Shown here piece after piece: positions 5,930-11,215 of a stretch of DNA of 12,124 nt. This stretch comes from an uncultured Bacilli bacterium. GTDB taxonomy: Bacteria > Bacillota_I > Bacilli_A > RF39 > UBA660. How positions within the stretch are numbered: the first letter of the stretch is position 1; the number at the start of each line of letters is the position of its first letter. The position numbers and the translations under genes were made by a program. The stretch spans positions 1 through 12,124 of the forward strand of contig CANQIY010000028.1 of NCBI GenBank assembly GCA_947624125.1, given 5' to 3'. Below the pieces are notes generated by a model. The model worked only from the letters and a program-made list of their open reading frames with translations. It made no database searches and was not told where the DNA came from.

Positions 5930-6280
5930 ATGAAAAAAGTAGTTGTAAGTTTATTTATTGCCTTAACATGTGCATTAGTGAGTATGAATATTCATAAAGA
6001 AGAAACGGTTCTTGATGATGTAAAAATAAACAATATTAAAGAAGAGAGTAGTTCATTTGCCATTATGTTAGAAAAATCGGGTGAAGAAGGTGTTTATGAA
6101 CGGAGTGATAATGGTTTTCCGGAAAGTAATTATACCTATAATAAAGAAAAATCTGGTTGTATGGACATATATGGTAGTAAATTAGATGATGTTCTTATTT
6201 ATGATGAGGGTTCTAAAACTGCTACAGTTAATACTAATAAAACGAATTATTGTTATTTATATTTTGATAATGCTCAATAA
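5930..6280 (+). CDS. Small secreted single-repeat protein
   Basis: A 116-aa protein with an N-terminal signal or anchor (MKK, then a hydrophobic run to about residue 19) and no clear signal-peptidase site. The rest is one extracellular module: SSFAIMLEK (about 41-49), an acidic turn with E-R-S-D-N-G-F-P, a Cys77 strand and a closing CYLYF strand with Cys108. The two Cys could form a disulfide. From memory, the pattern IMLE...P...Y.....C...C-Y-x-Y-F occurs as tandem copies in large surface or pilin-like proteins of related gut lineages; here it stands alone. The start is ATG 5930, because AAAGGTG is 6 nt upstream and the signal sequence begins there; the frame extends 9 codons further without a ribosome site. 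The gene is monocistronic with a consensus promoter and a strong terminator. Function is unknown. Confidence 0.7.
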   Translation: MKKVVVSLFIALTCALVSMNIHKEETVLDDVKINNIKEESSSFAIMLEKSGEEGVYERSDNGFPESNYTYNKEKSGCMDIYGSKLDDVLIYDEGSKTATVNTNKTNYCYLYFDNAQ

Positions 6281-6281
6281 G

Positions 6282-6320
6282 AAAAAAATAAGATTTATAA
6301 AAACAAAATCTTATTTTTTT
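6282..6320. terminator. Bidirectional terminator between convergent genes
   Basis: A 15-bp perfect stem (6282-6296 with 6306-6320) with a 9-nt loop has A and T runs on its outer flanks, so it functions on either strand. It separates the small secreted protein gene from the minus-strand transglutaminase-like gene ending at 6329. Confidence 0.85.
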
Positions 6321-6328
6321 TATGAACT

Positions 6329-7282
6329 TTAATTATCAAAAAATTCTTTATAAATAGCTTTATTAAAATTATGTTCTTCAACATTAACATTACCATGGTC
6401 AGCTGTCGCCATTTCTTCTGTGGTAACTAAGAAATATTTATGATATAAATAATTTCTACCATCAGAACCAACCGGGTCATCCCAAGTTAAGTCTAAATGA
6501 ACCCATTTATTATCATATTTTAAAGCATTCCAAACATGACCATTCGATTCATAACTTATTTCATCTTTAGTCGAGGCTACCTTAAAATTGGCAATTCCTA
6601 AACGACTTAGAATAATCGCCATTAAATCAGCATAACCATTACATGTTGCATACCCCTGAATAGCAGGTCCATAAGCAATTTGCGATTTATAAGGACTTGT
6701 TCCTGTATCATTTCTTTCAATATCATATTTTGTATTATTAATAATATAATCATGAATATTTTTTAAATTATCATAAGTACTTTTTTCTTCATCATATAAA
6801 TCATTCATAATAATATCAACATATTCATTAACGGCTTTAATATCATTTTCATTATATAAATATTTAATATTTAAAGTTATTTCCCCATTTTCGGTAATCG
6901 ATGCCATTAAAGTATCAAAACAATTAAAAGGATGAATAAAATTATTAATATGCGTTAGTGTATATTCATCATTGGTAATCTTAGTTATATCTTTTAGACA
7001 ATTATCATATTCTTTAGGACAATAAAAAGTAAATTGTTCCCATCTTCTATTAACAGCACTAAAAATAATATTAAGTAAATCATTATAAGAATAGGGAATA
7101 AAGTCATCACTATTTTGAACATATAAGAAATCATAATCTTTGGTATATTCATTACCGGGCTCAATATTTAAAACGGGGGTATTAGAAATTATCTGGGCAA
7201 AAAAATCAGATAATTCATTTATATTTAATAATATTAAAAAAATCAAAGTATAACAAATTAAAGGAATAATATATCTTTTCAT
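6329..7282 (-). CDS. Membrane-anchored transglutaminase-like (cysteine protease fold) protein
   Basis: A 317-aa protein with an N-terminal hydrophobic segment (about residues 4-20) that should export or anchor it, a ~150-residue unassigned region with three Cys, and a C-terminal transglutaminase-like domain. The catalytic triad is visible: Cys214 in GYATCNGYADLM, His249 in NGHVWNAL and Asp264 in VHLDLTWDDP. This C/H/D arrangement is typical of bacterial transglutaminase-like enzymes, which often act as proteases or in cell-wall or spore-surface processing; the substrate here is unknown. I chose ATG 7282 (MKRY...) over the upstream in-frame GTG 7291 and ATG 7288, because the only Shine-Dalgarno-like stretch, AGTGAT (7287-7292), would overlap those two. 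It lies 44 nt downstream of rpsT on the same strand, behind a modest terminator, so it may be expressed by read-through. Confidence 0.85.
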   Translation of the reverse strand: MKRYIIPLICYTLIFLILLNINELSDFFAQIISNTPVLNIEPGNEYTKDYDFLYVQNSDDFIPYSYNDLLNIIFSAVNRRWEQFTFYCPKEYDNCLKDITKITNDEYTLTHINNFIHPFNCFDTLMASITENGEITLNIKYLYNENDIKAVNEYVDIIMNDLYDEEKSTYDNLKNIHDYIINNTKYDIERNDTGTSPYKSQIAYGPAIQGYATCNGYADLMAIILSRLGIANFKVASTKDEISYESNGHVWNALKYDNKWVHLDLTWDDPVGSDGRNYLYHKYFLVTTEEMATADHGNVNVEEHNFNKAIYKEFFDN

Positions 7283-7305
7283 TTCCATCACTATTATATT
7301 TTAGC

Positions 7306-7332
7306 AAAAAAAAAGAAAGTAGTAAACTACTT
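7306..7332 (-). terminator. Modest intrinsic terminator after rpsT
   Basis: On the minus strand AAGTAG-TTTA-CTACTT (7332-7317) is followed by a T-rich run of about a dozen bases. The stem is only 6 bp and includes the rpsT stop codon, so termination is probably partial. Confidence 0.6.
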
Positions 7333-7590
7333 CATATTTTTAATTTTCGCATTCAATCTTTGTTTTTCCCGATTGACTTTATTTTCTTTAATTAATCCTT
7401 TTTGTAAAGCTTTATCAATATTCTTTTGGAAATCTTTGAATATACTACTAGCTTCTTTAACATCACCACTAGCAATAGCTTTTTCACAAGATTTAATTAA
7501 ATTTTTAACTTTCCTAATTAGTTCATGATTTTCTTCTGTCTTTTTAATGGTAACTTTAACAGCTTTTTTAGAACTTTTGATATTAGGCAT
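7327..7590 (-). CDS. rpsT: 30S ribosomal protein S20
   Basis: An 87-aa, Lys-rich helical protein of the size expected for bS20, which binds 16S rRNA early in 30S assembly. The diagnostic N-terminus MPNIKSSKKAVK matches the family pattern MPNIKSA-K-R, and the C-terminal half has the expected KA...KG-I-KNK...R-K-RL pattern (residues ~61-78). AGGAGGG (7596-7602, minus strand), 5 nt before the ATG, is the best classical ribosome site in the window apart from the cotJ operon, in keeping with high expression. A promoter with an extended -10 lies ~28 bp upstream. It is transcribed divergently from spoIIP; in B. subtilis rpsT also lies near gpr-spoIIP, so this neighbourhood may be ancestral. Confidence 0.95.
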   Translation of the reverse strand: MPNIKSSKKAVKVTIKKTEENHELIRKVKNLIKSCEKAIASGDVKEASSIFKDFQKNIDKALQKGLIKENKVNREKQRLNAKIKNMK

Positions 7591-7617
7591 AAAATCCCTC
7601 CTTAAAAATTCATATTC

Positions 7618-7646
7618 ATTTTATCAAAAAATATGCAAGTGTGCAA
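7618..7646 (-). promoter_or_regulatory. Sigma-A promoter of rpsT with extended -10
   Basis: Minus strand: TTGCAC (7646-7641), 17 bp, TAAAAT (7623-7618) preceded by TGa. Predicted start is about 7611 with a ~20-nt leader. Confidence 0.7.
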
Positions 7647-7696
7647 GCAATTATAGTTATTTTTAATGAAAAGATAAAAAATAGAGGGACCCGTCA

Positions 7697-7723
7697 GAAT
7701 TTGACATAATATTTTCATATAAT
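7697..7723 (+). promoter_or_regulatory. Sigma-E-like promoter of spoIIP
   Basis: The -10-like octamer CATATAAT (7716-7723) differs from CATACAnT at one base. A -35-like GAATTTG (7697-7703) lies 12 bp upstream and matches KMATATT at 5 of 7 positions. A perfect TTGACA at 7701-7706 exists, but the TATAAT hexamers nearby are 11 and 21 bp away, so it makes no normal sigma-A promoter. spoIIP is under sigma-E control in B. subtilis, as expected for this reading. Confidence 0.5.
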
Positions 7724-7750
7724 TAATTATAATAAAGACGGTGATAATAA

Positions 7751-8692
7751 ATGAAAAAATTTAAAACGAAAAAAAGATTTAAGAATGGCATTATTTATGT
7801 AGGTATTTTTTTAATAACAATATCTTTAACAATAAAATATTTATATGACCAAAATTTAATTAATAATAATACAATTGTTAAACATTTAATTAGTGATAAT
7901 TTAGGTAATTTTAAACATACTATAAATGATGTCGATTTTCTTTTAAAATATGCTTTGAATATGGAATTAGATAATAATAAATTTGTTTTAGAAGGAAAAG
8001 ATTTGCTTTTAAATAGTGGTGATATAGAAGTGGAGAAGGAAGAAGTAGAAGAAAACAATATTTTAGATGATAGTCCAATTGTATATATTTATAATACTCA
8101 TCAAGAAGAAAAGTATGCCTCTAGTTCAATTGAAAATTATAATATTTCTCCTGATGTGTTACTTGCTGCAAGAATGCTTAAAGAATATTTAAAAGAAGAG
8201 GGAATAATAGCTTTAGTGGAAGAGAGTAATGTAACCCAAAGGTTAAGAGAACTAGGCCTTAATTATAATGGTAGTTATAAAGTATCAAGAGAATTTATGA
8301 CTAATGCTAAAAAAAATAATCAAACGTTAGAATATTTTATTGATTTACATCGAGATGCGGGAACTCATGATAGTACTACTTCGGTAATTGATGGGGAAAG
8401 TTATGCTAAGTTATTGCTAGTTGTAGGTCTAGATAATAAAAATTATGAACCAAATTTAAAGATGGCTGAAAAGATAAAAACATATATTGAAGGATGGAAT
8501 CCAAGTCTTTTTCGAGGCATAATGAAAAAAAGTGGAAAAGGGGTAAATGGTGTATATAATCAAGATTTTAGTGAAAAAACAATGCTTATTGAAGTAGGAG
8601 GACAAAATAATACGATTAGTGAAGTTAATAATACTTTACAAGTTTTAGCTCATTTACTTGCTGAATTTATAAAGGAAAATAAAAATGAGTAA
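7751..8692 (+). CDS. spoIIP: Stage II sporulation protein P (SpoIIP) amidase/endopeptidase
   Basis: Peptidoglycan hydrolase of the SpoIID-SpoIIM-SpoIIP engulfment machine, acting outside the mother-cell membrane. The 313-aa protein is shorter than B. subtilis SpoIIP (about 400 aa), mainly in the N-terminal and linker region. It has a positively charged N-terminus and one membrane helix (about 13-31), a divergent linker, and the zinc-amidase domain from about 108. Motifs visible are VYIYNTHQEEKY (110-121, with His117 and a Glu ligand), YFIDLHRDA (195-203, His200 as zinc ligand) and MLIEVGGQNNT (278-288, catalytic Glu281), preceded by GVYNQDFSEK. GGTGAT (7740-7745), 5 nt before the ATG, sets the start. 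The downstream small gene overlaps its last 8 bp. The assignment is confident. Confidence 0.95.
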   Translation: MKKFKTKKRFKNGIIYVGIFLITISLTIKYLYDQNLINNNTIVKHLISDNLGNFKHTINDVDFLLKYALNMELDNNKFVLEGKDLLLNSGDIEVEKEEVEENNILDDSPIVYIYNTHQEEKYASSSIENYNISPDVLLAARMLKEYLKEEGIIALVEESNVTQRLRELGLNYNGSYKVSREFMTNAKKNNQTLEYFIDLHRDAGTHDSTTSVIDGESYAKLLLVVGLDNKNYEPNLKMAEKIKTYIEGWNPSLFRGIMKKSGKGVNGVYNQDFSEKTMLIEVGGQNNTISEVNNTLQVLAHLLAEFIKENKNE

Positions 8693-9011
8693 GGGTAAAA
8701 AAATTCATCCATTTATTAAATTGTTAATGGGTTTATTTGTCGTTTTTATTGCCCTTTTTATTGCTAGTAAAAGTGGTTATTATGAAAGTAAAATTAGGGA
8801 AAAAGTAACAATGACCGAAAAAGAAATGCAAGAGTTTGAAGAAAGTATTGAAAAGGGAGAAGAAATCGATATAACAGCTTTTTTAAATAAAGATAGAGTT
8901 GATTACAGTAGTAAATGGTCAAGAATGGGTGATAATTTAACAAGTGGGGTAGAAAAAATGGTAGCAAGTGGAATGGAAATAATAACAGATATTTTTAAGT
9001 CACTCTTTTAA
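8685..9011 (+). CDS. Small single-pass membrane protein coupled to spoIIP
   Basis: A 108-aa protein with a Lys-rich N-terminus, one transmembrane helix (about 11-28), an acidic helical middle (MTEKEMQEFEESIEKGEEID) and a C-terminal amphipathic helix ending in FKSLF. There are no Cys and no enzyme motif. The ATG lies within the last codons of spoIIP (8-bp overlap), with AAAGGA about 8 nt upstream, so translation is coupled. In B. subtilis the gene after spoIIP is yqxA, also a ~110-aa protein with one N-terminal membrane helix; this gene has the same position, size and topology, but I cannot show homology by eye. It probably works with SpoIIP in engulfment or sporulation, which is inference from context. 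No terminator follows before the PfkB-family gene. Confidence 0.75.
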   Translation: MSKGKKIHPFIKLLMGLFVVFIALFIASKSGYYESKIREKVTMTEKEMQEFEESIEKGEEIDITAFLNKDRVDYSSKWSRMGDNLTSGVEKMVASGMEIITDIFKSLF

Positions 9012-9028
9012 ATTATAATATTTTAGTG

Positions 9029-9034
9029 TATAAT
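9029..9034 (+). promoter_or_regulatory. Possible -10 element before the PfkB-family gene
   Basis: TATAAT is perfect, but the sequence at the 17-bp position (TTTTAA, 9006-9011) is a poor -35. With no terminator after the spoIIP pair, the kinase gene may be served by read-through, this weak promoter, or both. Confidence 0.35.
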
Positions 9035-9060
9035 AAAAGAAGAAAGTATGGTAGATTTAA

Positions 9061-10176
9061 ATGAAAGTATTATGTATAGGAAGTTCACTTTTAGAAATAA
9101 CATGTCAAATTAATGAACCAGTCCGAGAAAATACGGTTATGCATTTTGATGGAACAGAACAATGTGGAGCTGGACATGCTGGTAATGTCGCTTATTTATT
9201 AGGCAAATGGGGAGTAGAAACATATATTGCTAGTATGATGGGTGCCGATGATTTTGCGAGTAAAATCAAAAAAGAATTCGAAGCAATTGGAGTTAAAACC
9301 GATTTAATTGAAACAAGTTATGATAAACCAACAAGTCAGACGGTTGTTTTAGTAAATACTACAACTAAAAATGATACAATCATTGAAATAATGAGTAATG
9401 CTCATTTAAAAAAATATGCCTATAACACGGAACCGGATATTATTGTAGCAGATGGTTATGAATTTAATGCCACCGTTACGGCTTGTGATAAATATCCGAA
9501 AGCTAAAAGCTTTCTAATGGTTAGAAATACAAATAATGAAGTTTTAGAATTATGTAAGTATGTTAATTATTTAGTTTTTAATAAAGAAACTAGTGAAAGT
9601 TATGCCGGAATAAAAATCGATTATAATAATAGTTCAACTGTTGTTAATGTATATAATAAATTAAAACAAAAATTTAATAAAGCGGAAATAGTTATTACGT
9701 TAGGAGAAAGAGGTTCAGTTTATTCTATTAATGGTCAAGTAAAAATAATGCCACCAGTTAAAGTTAATTTAGTTGACCCAAATGGGGCTGGAGATATTTA
9801 TATGGGTGGTTTTGTGTATGCGATGGGTCGTAATTTTGGTTTAGAAAAAGCAATTTGTTATGGAACCATCGCGGCTTCATTAAGTACGACTAAATTGACA
9901 TCAAGAATGTCTATTCCTTCCATTAATGAAGTTTCAACTTATTATGATAGTAAATTTGGCCCACAAAATAATCCGCAACATTTAGTAGAGGGACAAGCAA
10001 ATCCTAATCCAAGTAGTAATCCAGTTGTAAATGAAGCAAGTGCTAATAATACGGTGCAACAAGCCCAAGCGGGAAATCCTAGTCCTTCGATGCCAGAGCC
10101 TAGTAATGGAGCTTTAAATATGAGTATGAATGAAAATCCACAAGCTGATGGGGTTAATGGAAATGTTAACGTCTAA
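9061..10176 (+). CDS. PfkB-family (ribokinase-like) kinase with a disordered C-terminal tail
   Basis: A cytosolic ATP-dependent sugar or nucleoside kinase of the ribokinase superfamily. The fold runs to about residue 300: N-terminal strand MKVLCIGSSLLEI, the substrate-lid motif CGAGHAGNVAYLLGKWG (35-51), MMGADDFA (59-66), VITLGERGSV (211-220, the family's T-x-G-x-x-G element) and the anion-hole motif DPNGAGD (239-245) with catalytic base Asp245. Family members usually have T-G-A-G-D, so Asn241 replaces a Thr; the catalytic Asp is intact. The substrate cannot be told from sequence. Residues ~303-371 are an Asn/Pro/Ser/Gln-rich, Met-containing tail with no predicted fold, which is unusual for this family. 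The ribosome site is weak (GGTAGA about 5 nt upstream). The gene overlaps the Smr gene that follows. Confidence 0.85.
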   Translation: MKVLCIGSSLLEITCQINEPVRENTVMHFDGTEQCGAGHAGNVAYLLGKWGVETYIASMMGADDFASKIKKEFEAIGVKTDLIETSYDKPTSQTVVLVNTTTKNDTIIEIMSNAHLKKYAYNTEPDIIVADGYEFNATVTACDKYPKAKSFLMVRNTNNEVLELCKYVNYLVFNKETSESYAGIKIDYNNSSTVVNVYNKLKQKFNKAEIVITLGERGSVYSINGQVKIMPPVKVNLVDPNGAGDIYMGGFVYAMGRNFGLEKAICYGTIAASLSTTKLTSRMSIPSINEVSTYYDSKFGPQNNPQHLVEGQANPNPSSNPVVNEASANNTVQQAQAGNPSPSMPEPSNGALNMSMNENPQADGVNGNVNV

Positions 10177-10408
10177 AACACCTCGGCTAGATTTACATGG
10201 CGAAGAAAAAGCCTTAGTATATGCTTTAGTGAATGAATTTATAAATGATAACTTTAAAATGGGCAACAAAGAAATTGCCGTTATTCATGGAAAAAGTACC
10301 AATATTCTAACGAAAGAAGTCCATGAAGTTCTAAAAGAGAATAAATTAGTTAAAAATTTTCATTTAAATAATTGGAATGTTGGGGAGACAGTAATCTATT
10401 TAAAGTAA
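10163..10408 (+). CDS. Stand-alone Smr-domain protein
   Basis: An 81-aa protein made up of a single Smr (small MutS-related) domain, the fold found at the C-terminus of MutS2 and as free-standing proteins; the characterised ones nick DNA or cleave RNA. The two signature motifs are present: LDLHG at residues 9-13 and IHGKS at 41-45 (usual form HGKG), followed by the helix and the closing VGETVIYLK strand. The start is uncertain: in-frame ATGs lie at 10130, 10148, 10157 and 10163. GGGG at 10150-10153 is 9 nt from 10163, and 10163 leaves a short lead-in to LDLHG, so I chose it. Either way the gene overlaps the end of the kinase gene, implying coupling. A role in RNA or ribosome quality control rather than mismatch repair is plausible, but inference. 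Confidence 0.85.
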   Translation: MLTSKTPRLDLHGEEKALVYALVNEFINDNFKMGNKEIAVIHGKSTNILTKEVHEVLKENKLVKNFHLNNWNVGETVIYLK

Positions 10409-10484
10409 TTGTCAAAAGTGTAAGTATAATTTTATCAAATTTTTTGAAAAAATGCCAATGATTTGTTATTGAATATACAAATAG

Positions 10485-10513
10485 TTGACATTTTTATTAT
10501 AATGTGTTATACT
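10485..10513 (+). promoter_or_regulatory. Near-consensus sigma-A promoter with extended -10
   Basis: TTGACA (10485-10490), 17 bp, TATACT (10508-10513) preceded by TGt (10505-10507). This combination of perfect -35, optimal spacing and extended -10 is one of the strongest promoters in the window. Confidence 0.88.
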
Positions 10514-10541
10514 TATATCGTATTTAGGGGGTATGGCAATT

Positions 10542-10967
10542 ATGAAAGGATACGTTTTAGATTACGTAAACGAGAATGAATTTAAGAAATTAGAAAGAGC
10601 CTTAAAGAAATACAACATGTTAGCATTTAAAAAATTAAATTTTGATTTTTATCCAGCTTTAAGAAATGGGAAATTTTTAGGAGAAAAAGTTGCAACTGAT
10701 AAAAAGAATAATACCGAAAAATATGAACTTAGATTACCTAGTGATAAAATGTTTACCCAAATTCATGGCGAAGTTAAATTAATATATACAGTTCATTATA
10801 AAGATGAAGTAGTTATGTTAGAAGAAATTACACCATCTAAAATATTATTAGAAGGTCATATGTCTGAATTAACTACTTATAAAGGTATTATGATATCCAA
10901 AGCAAATGCTTCAAAAGATATGTTTAAAATTGATTTACTTAATATGTTACAAGATGACAAACATTAA
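10542..10967 (+). CDS. Uncharacterised conserved-looking cytosolic protein
   Basis: A 141-aa protein I do not recognise. It has no signal peptide, membrane helix or Cys. An N-terminal stretch (MKGYVLDYVN, then a basic helix to about residue 30) is followed by alternating short strands: KYELRLPSDK (60-69), HGEVKLIYTVHYKDEVVMLEEI (75-96) and KILLEGHMSELTTYKGIMISK (100-120), then a C-terminal helix. This suggests a beta-rich core with flanking helices. The start is ATG 10542, because AGGGGG (10526-10531) lies 10 nt upstream; the in-frame ATG at 10533 is almost inside that site. It is monocistronic with a near-consensus promoter, a strong ribosome site and a terminator whose stem starts within its last codons. 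That points to high, constitutive expression and an abundant protein of unknown function. Confidence 0.8.
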   Translation: MKGYVLDYVNENEFKKLERALKKYNMLAFKKLNFDFYPALRNGKFLGEKVATDKKNNTEKYELRLPSDKMFTQIHGEVKLIYTVHYKDEVVMLEEITPSKILLEGHMSELTTYKGIMISKANASKDMFKIDLLNMLQDDKH

Positions 10968-10982
10968 TTGTTTGTCTTTTTT
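10956..10982 (+). terminator. Intrinsic terminator overlapping the end of the 141-aa gene
   Basis: An 8-bp perfect stem GACAAACA/TGTTTGTC (10956-10963, 10969-10976) with a 5-nt loop is followed by six T. The left arm is coding sequence and the stop codon TAA (10965-10967) lies in the loop. Confidence 0.88.
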
Positions 10983-11015
10983 GTTTTTTAAAGGTTATAA
11001 GTACTTGCAAGTTGT

Positions 11016-11044
11016 TTGCTTTTAATTTTTTGGTATGGTACAAT
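11016..11044 (+). promoter_or_regulatory. Sigma-A promoter of the zinc-ribbon gene, far upstream
   Basis: TTGCTT (11016-11021), 17 bp, TACAAT (11039-11044) preceded by TGg, an extended -10. Predicted start is about 11051, some 165 nt before the ATG at 11216. A 10-bp palindrome ACTTGCAAGT (11003-11012) sits just upstream of the -35. Confidence 0.6.
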
Positions 11045-11050
11045 TAATTT

Positions 11051-11191
11051 GTCGATAAGTGTAGTATCTAATATTGAAAAAATTTTGGGGTTTGTGAATA
11101 AATAGCAGTGGTAAAGTTCTACATTGCGGTAATTGTTTCGTAAAGTAACATAAGCAGTATCGAAGCGACTTGTATAGTGTTCTGTTTTTTT
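11051..11191 (+). promoter_or_regulatory. Long, possibly structured 5' leader with a terminator-like end
   Basis: The leader holds a 6-bp hairpin GCAGTG/CATTGC (11105-11110, 11122-11127). It is followed by a long imperfect stem (11139-11154 with 11169-11184, about 12 of 16 positions pairing, several G-U) that runs directly into seven T (11185-11191), then the Shine-Dalgarno AAAGGA (11200-11205). CATTGC could instead pair with GCAGT at 11154-11158, inside the second stem, giving mutually exclusive folds. I see no T-box or other riboswitch consensus I recognise. Attenuation is a hypothesis. Confidence 0.35.
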
Positions 11192-11215
11192 ATTATTTAA
11201 AAGGATGTGAAAAAT

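Noticed and set aside
7293..7298. TATAAT on the minus strand just before the transglutaminase-like gene
   Set aside because: It abuts the Shine-Dalgarno, so transcription would begin between it and the ATG, and no -35 lies at 16-18 bp.
7701..7733. Sigma-A promoter for spoIIP using TTGACA 7701-7706
   Set aside because: The TATAAT hexamers at 7718 and 7728 give spacers of 11 and 21 bp, outside the workable range.
7795..8058. Minus-strand open frame of 87 codons opposite spoIIP
   Set aside because: Ser/Lys/Leu-rich shadow of an AT-rich coding strand, without promoter or ribosome site.
10409..10430. TTGTCA...TATAAT promoter after the Smr gene
   Set aside because: The spacer is only 10 bp.
10436..10456. 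Terminator after the Smr gene
   Set aside because: The A/T-only inverted repeat has no G-C pairs and no clear T tract beyond it; too weak to call.
11051..11200. T-box or known riboswitch in the long leader
   Set aside because: No T-box core sequence and no match to riboswitch consensus elements I know; kept only as an unclassified leader.
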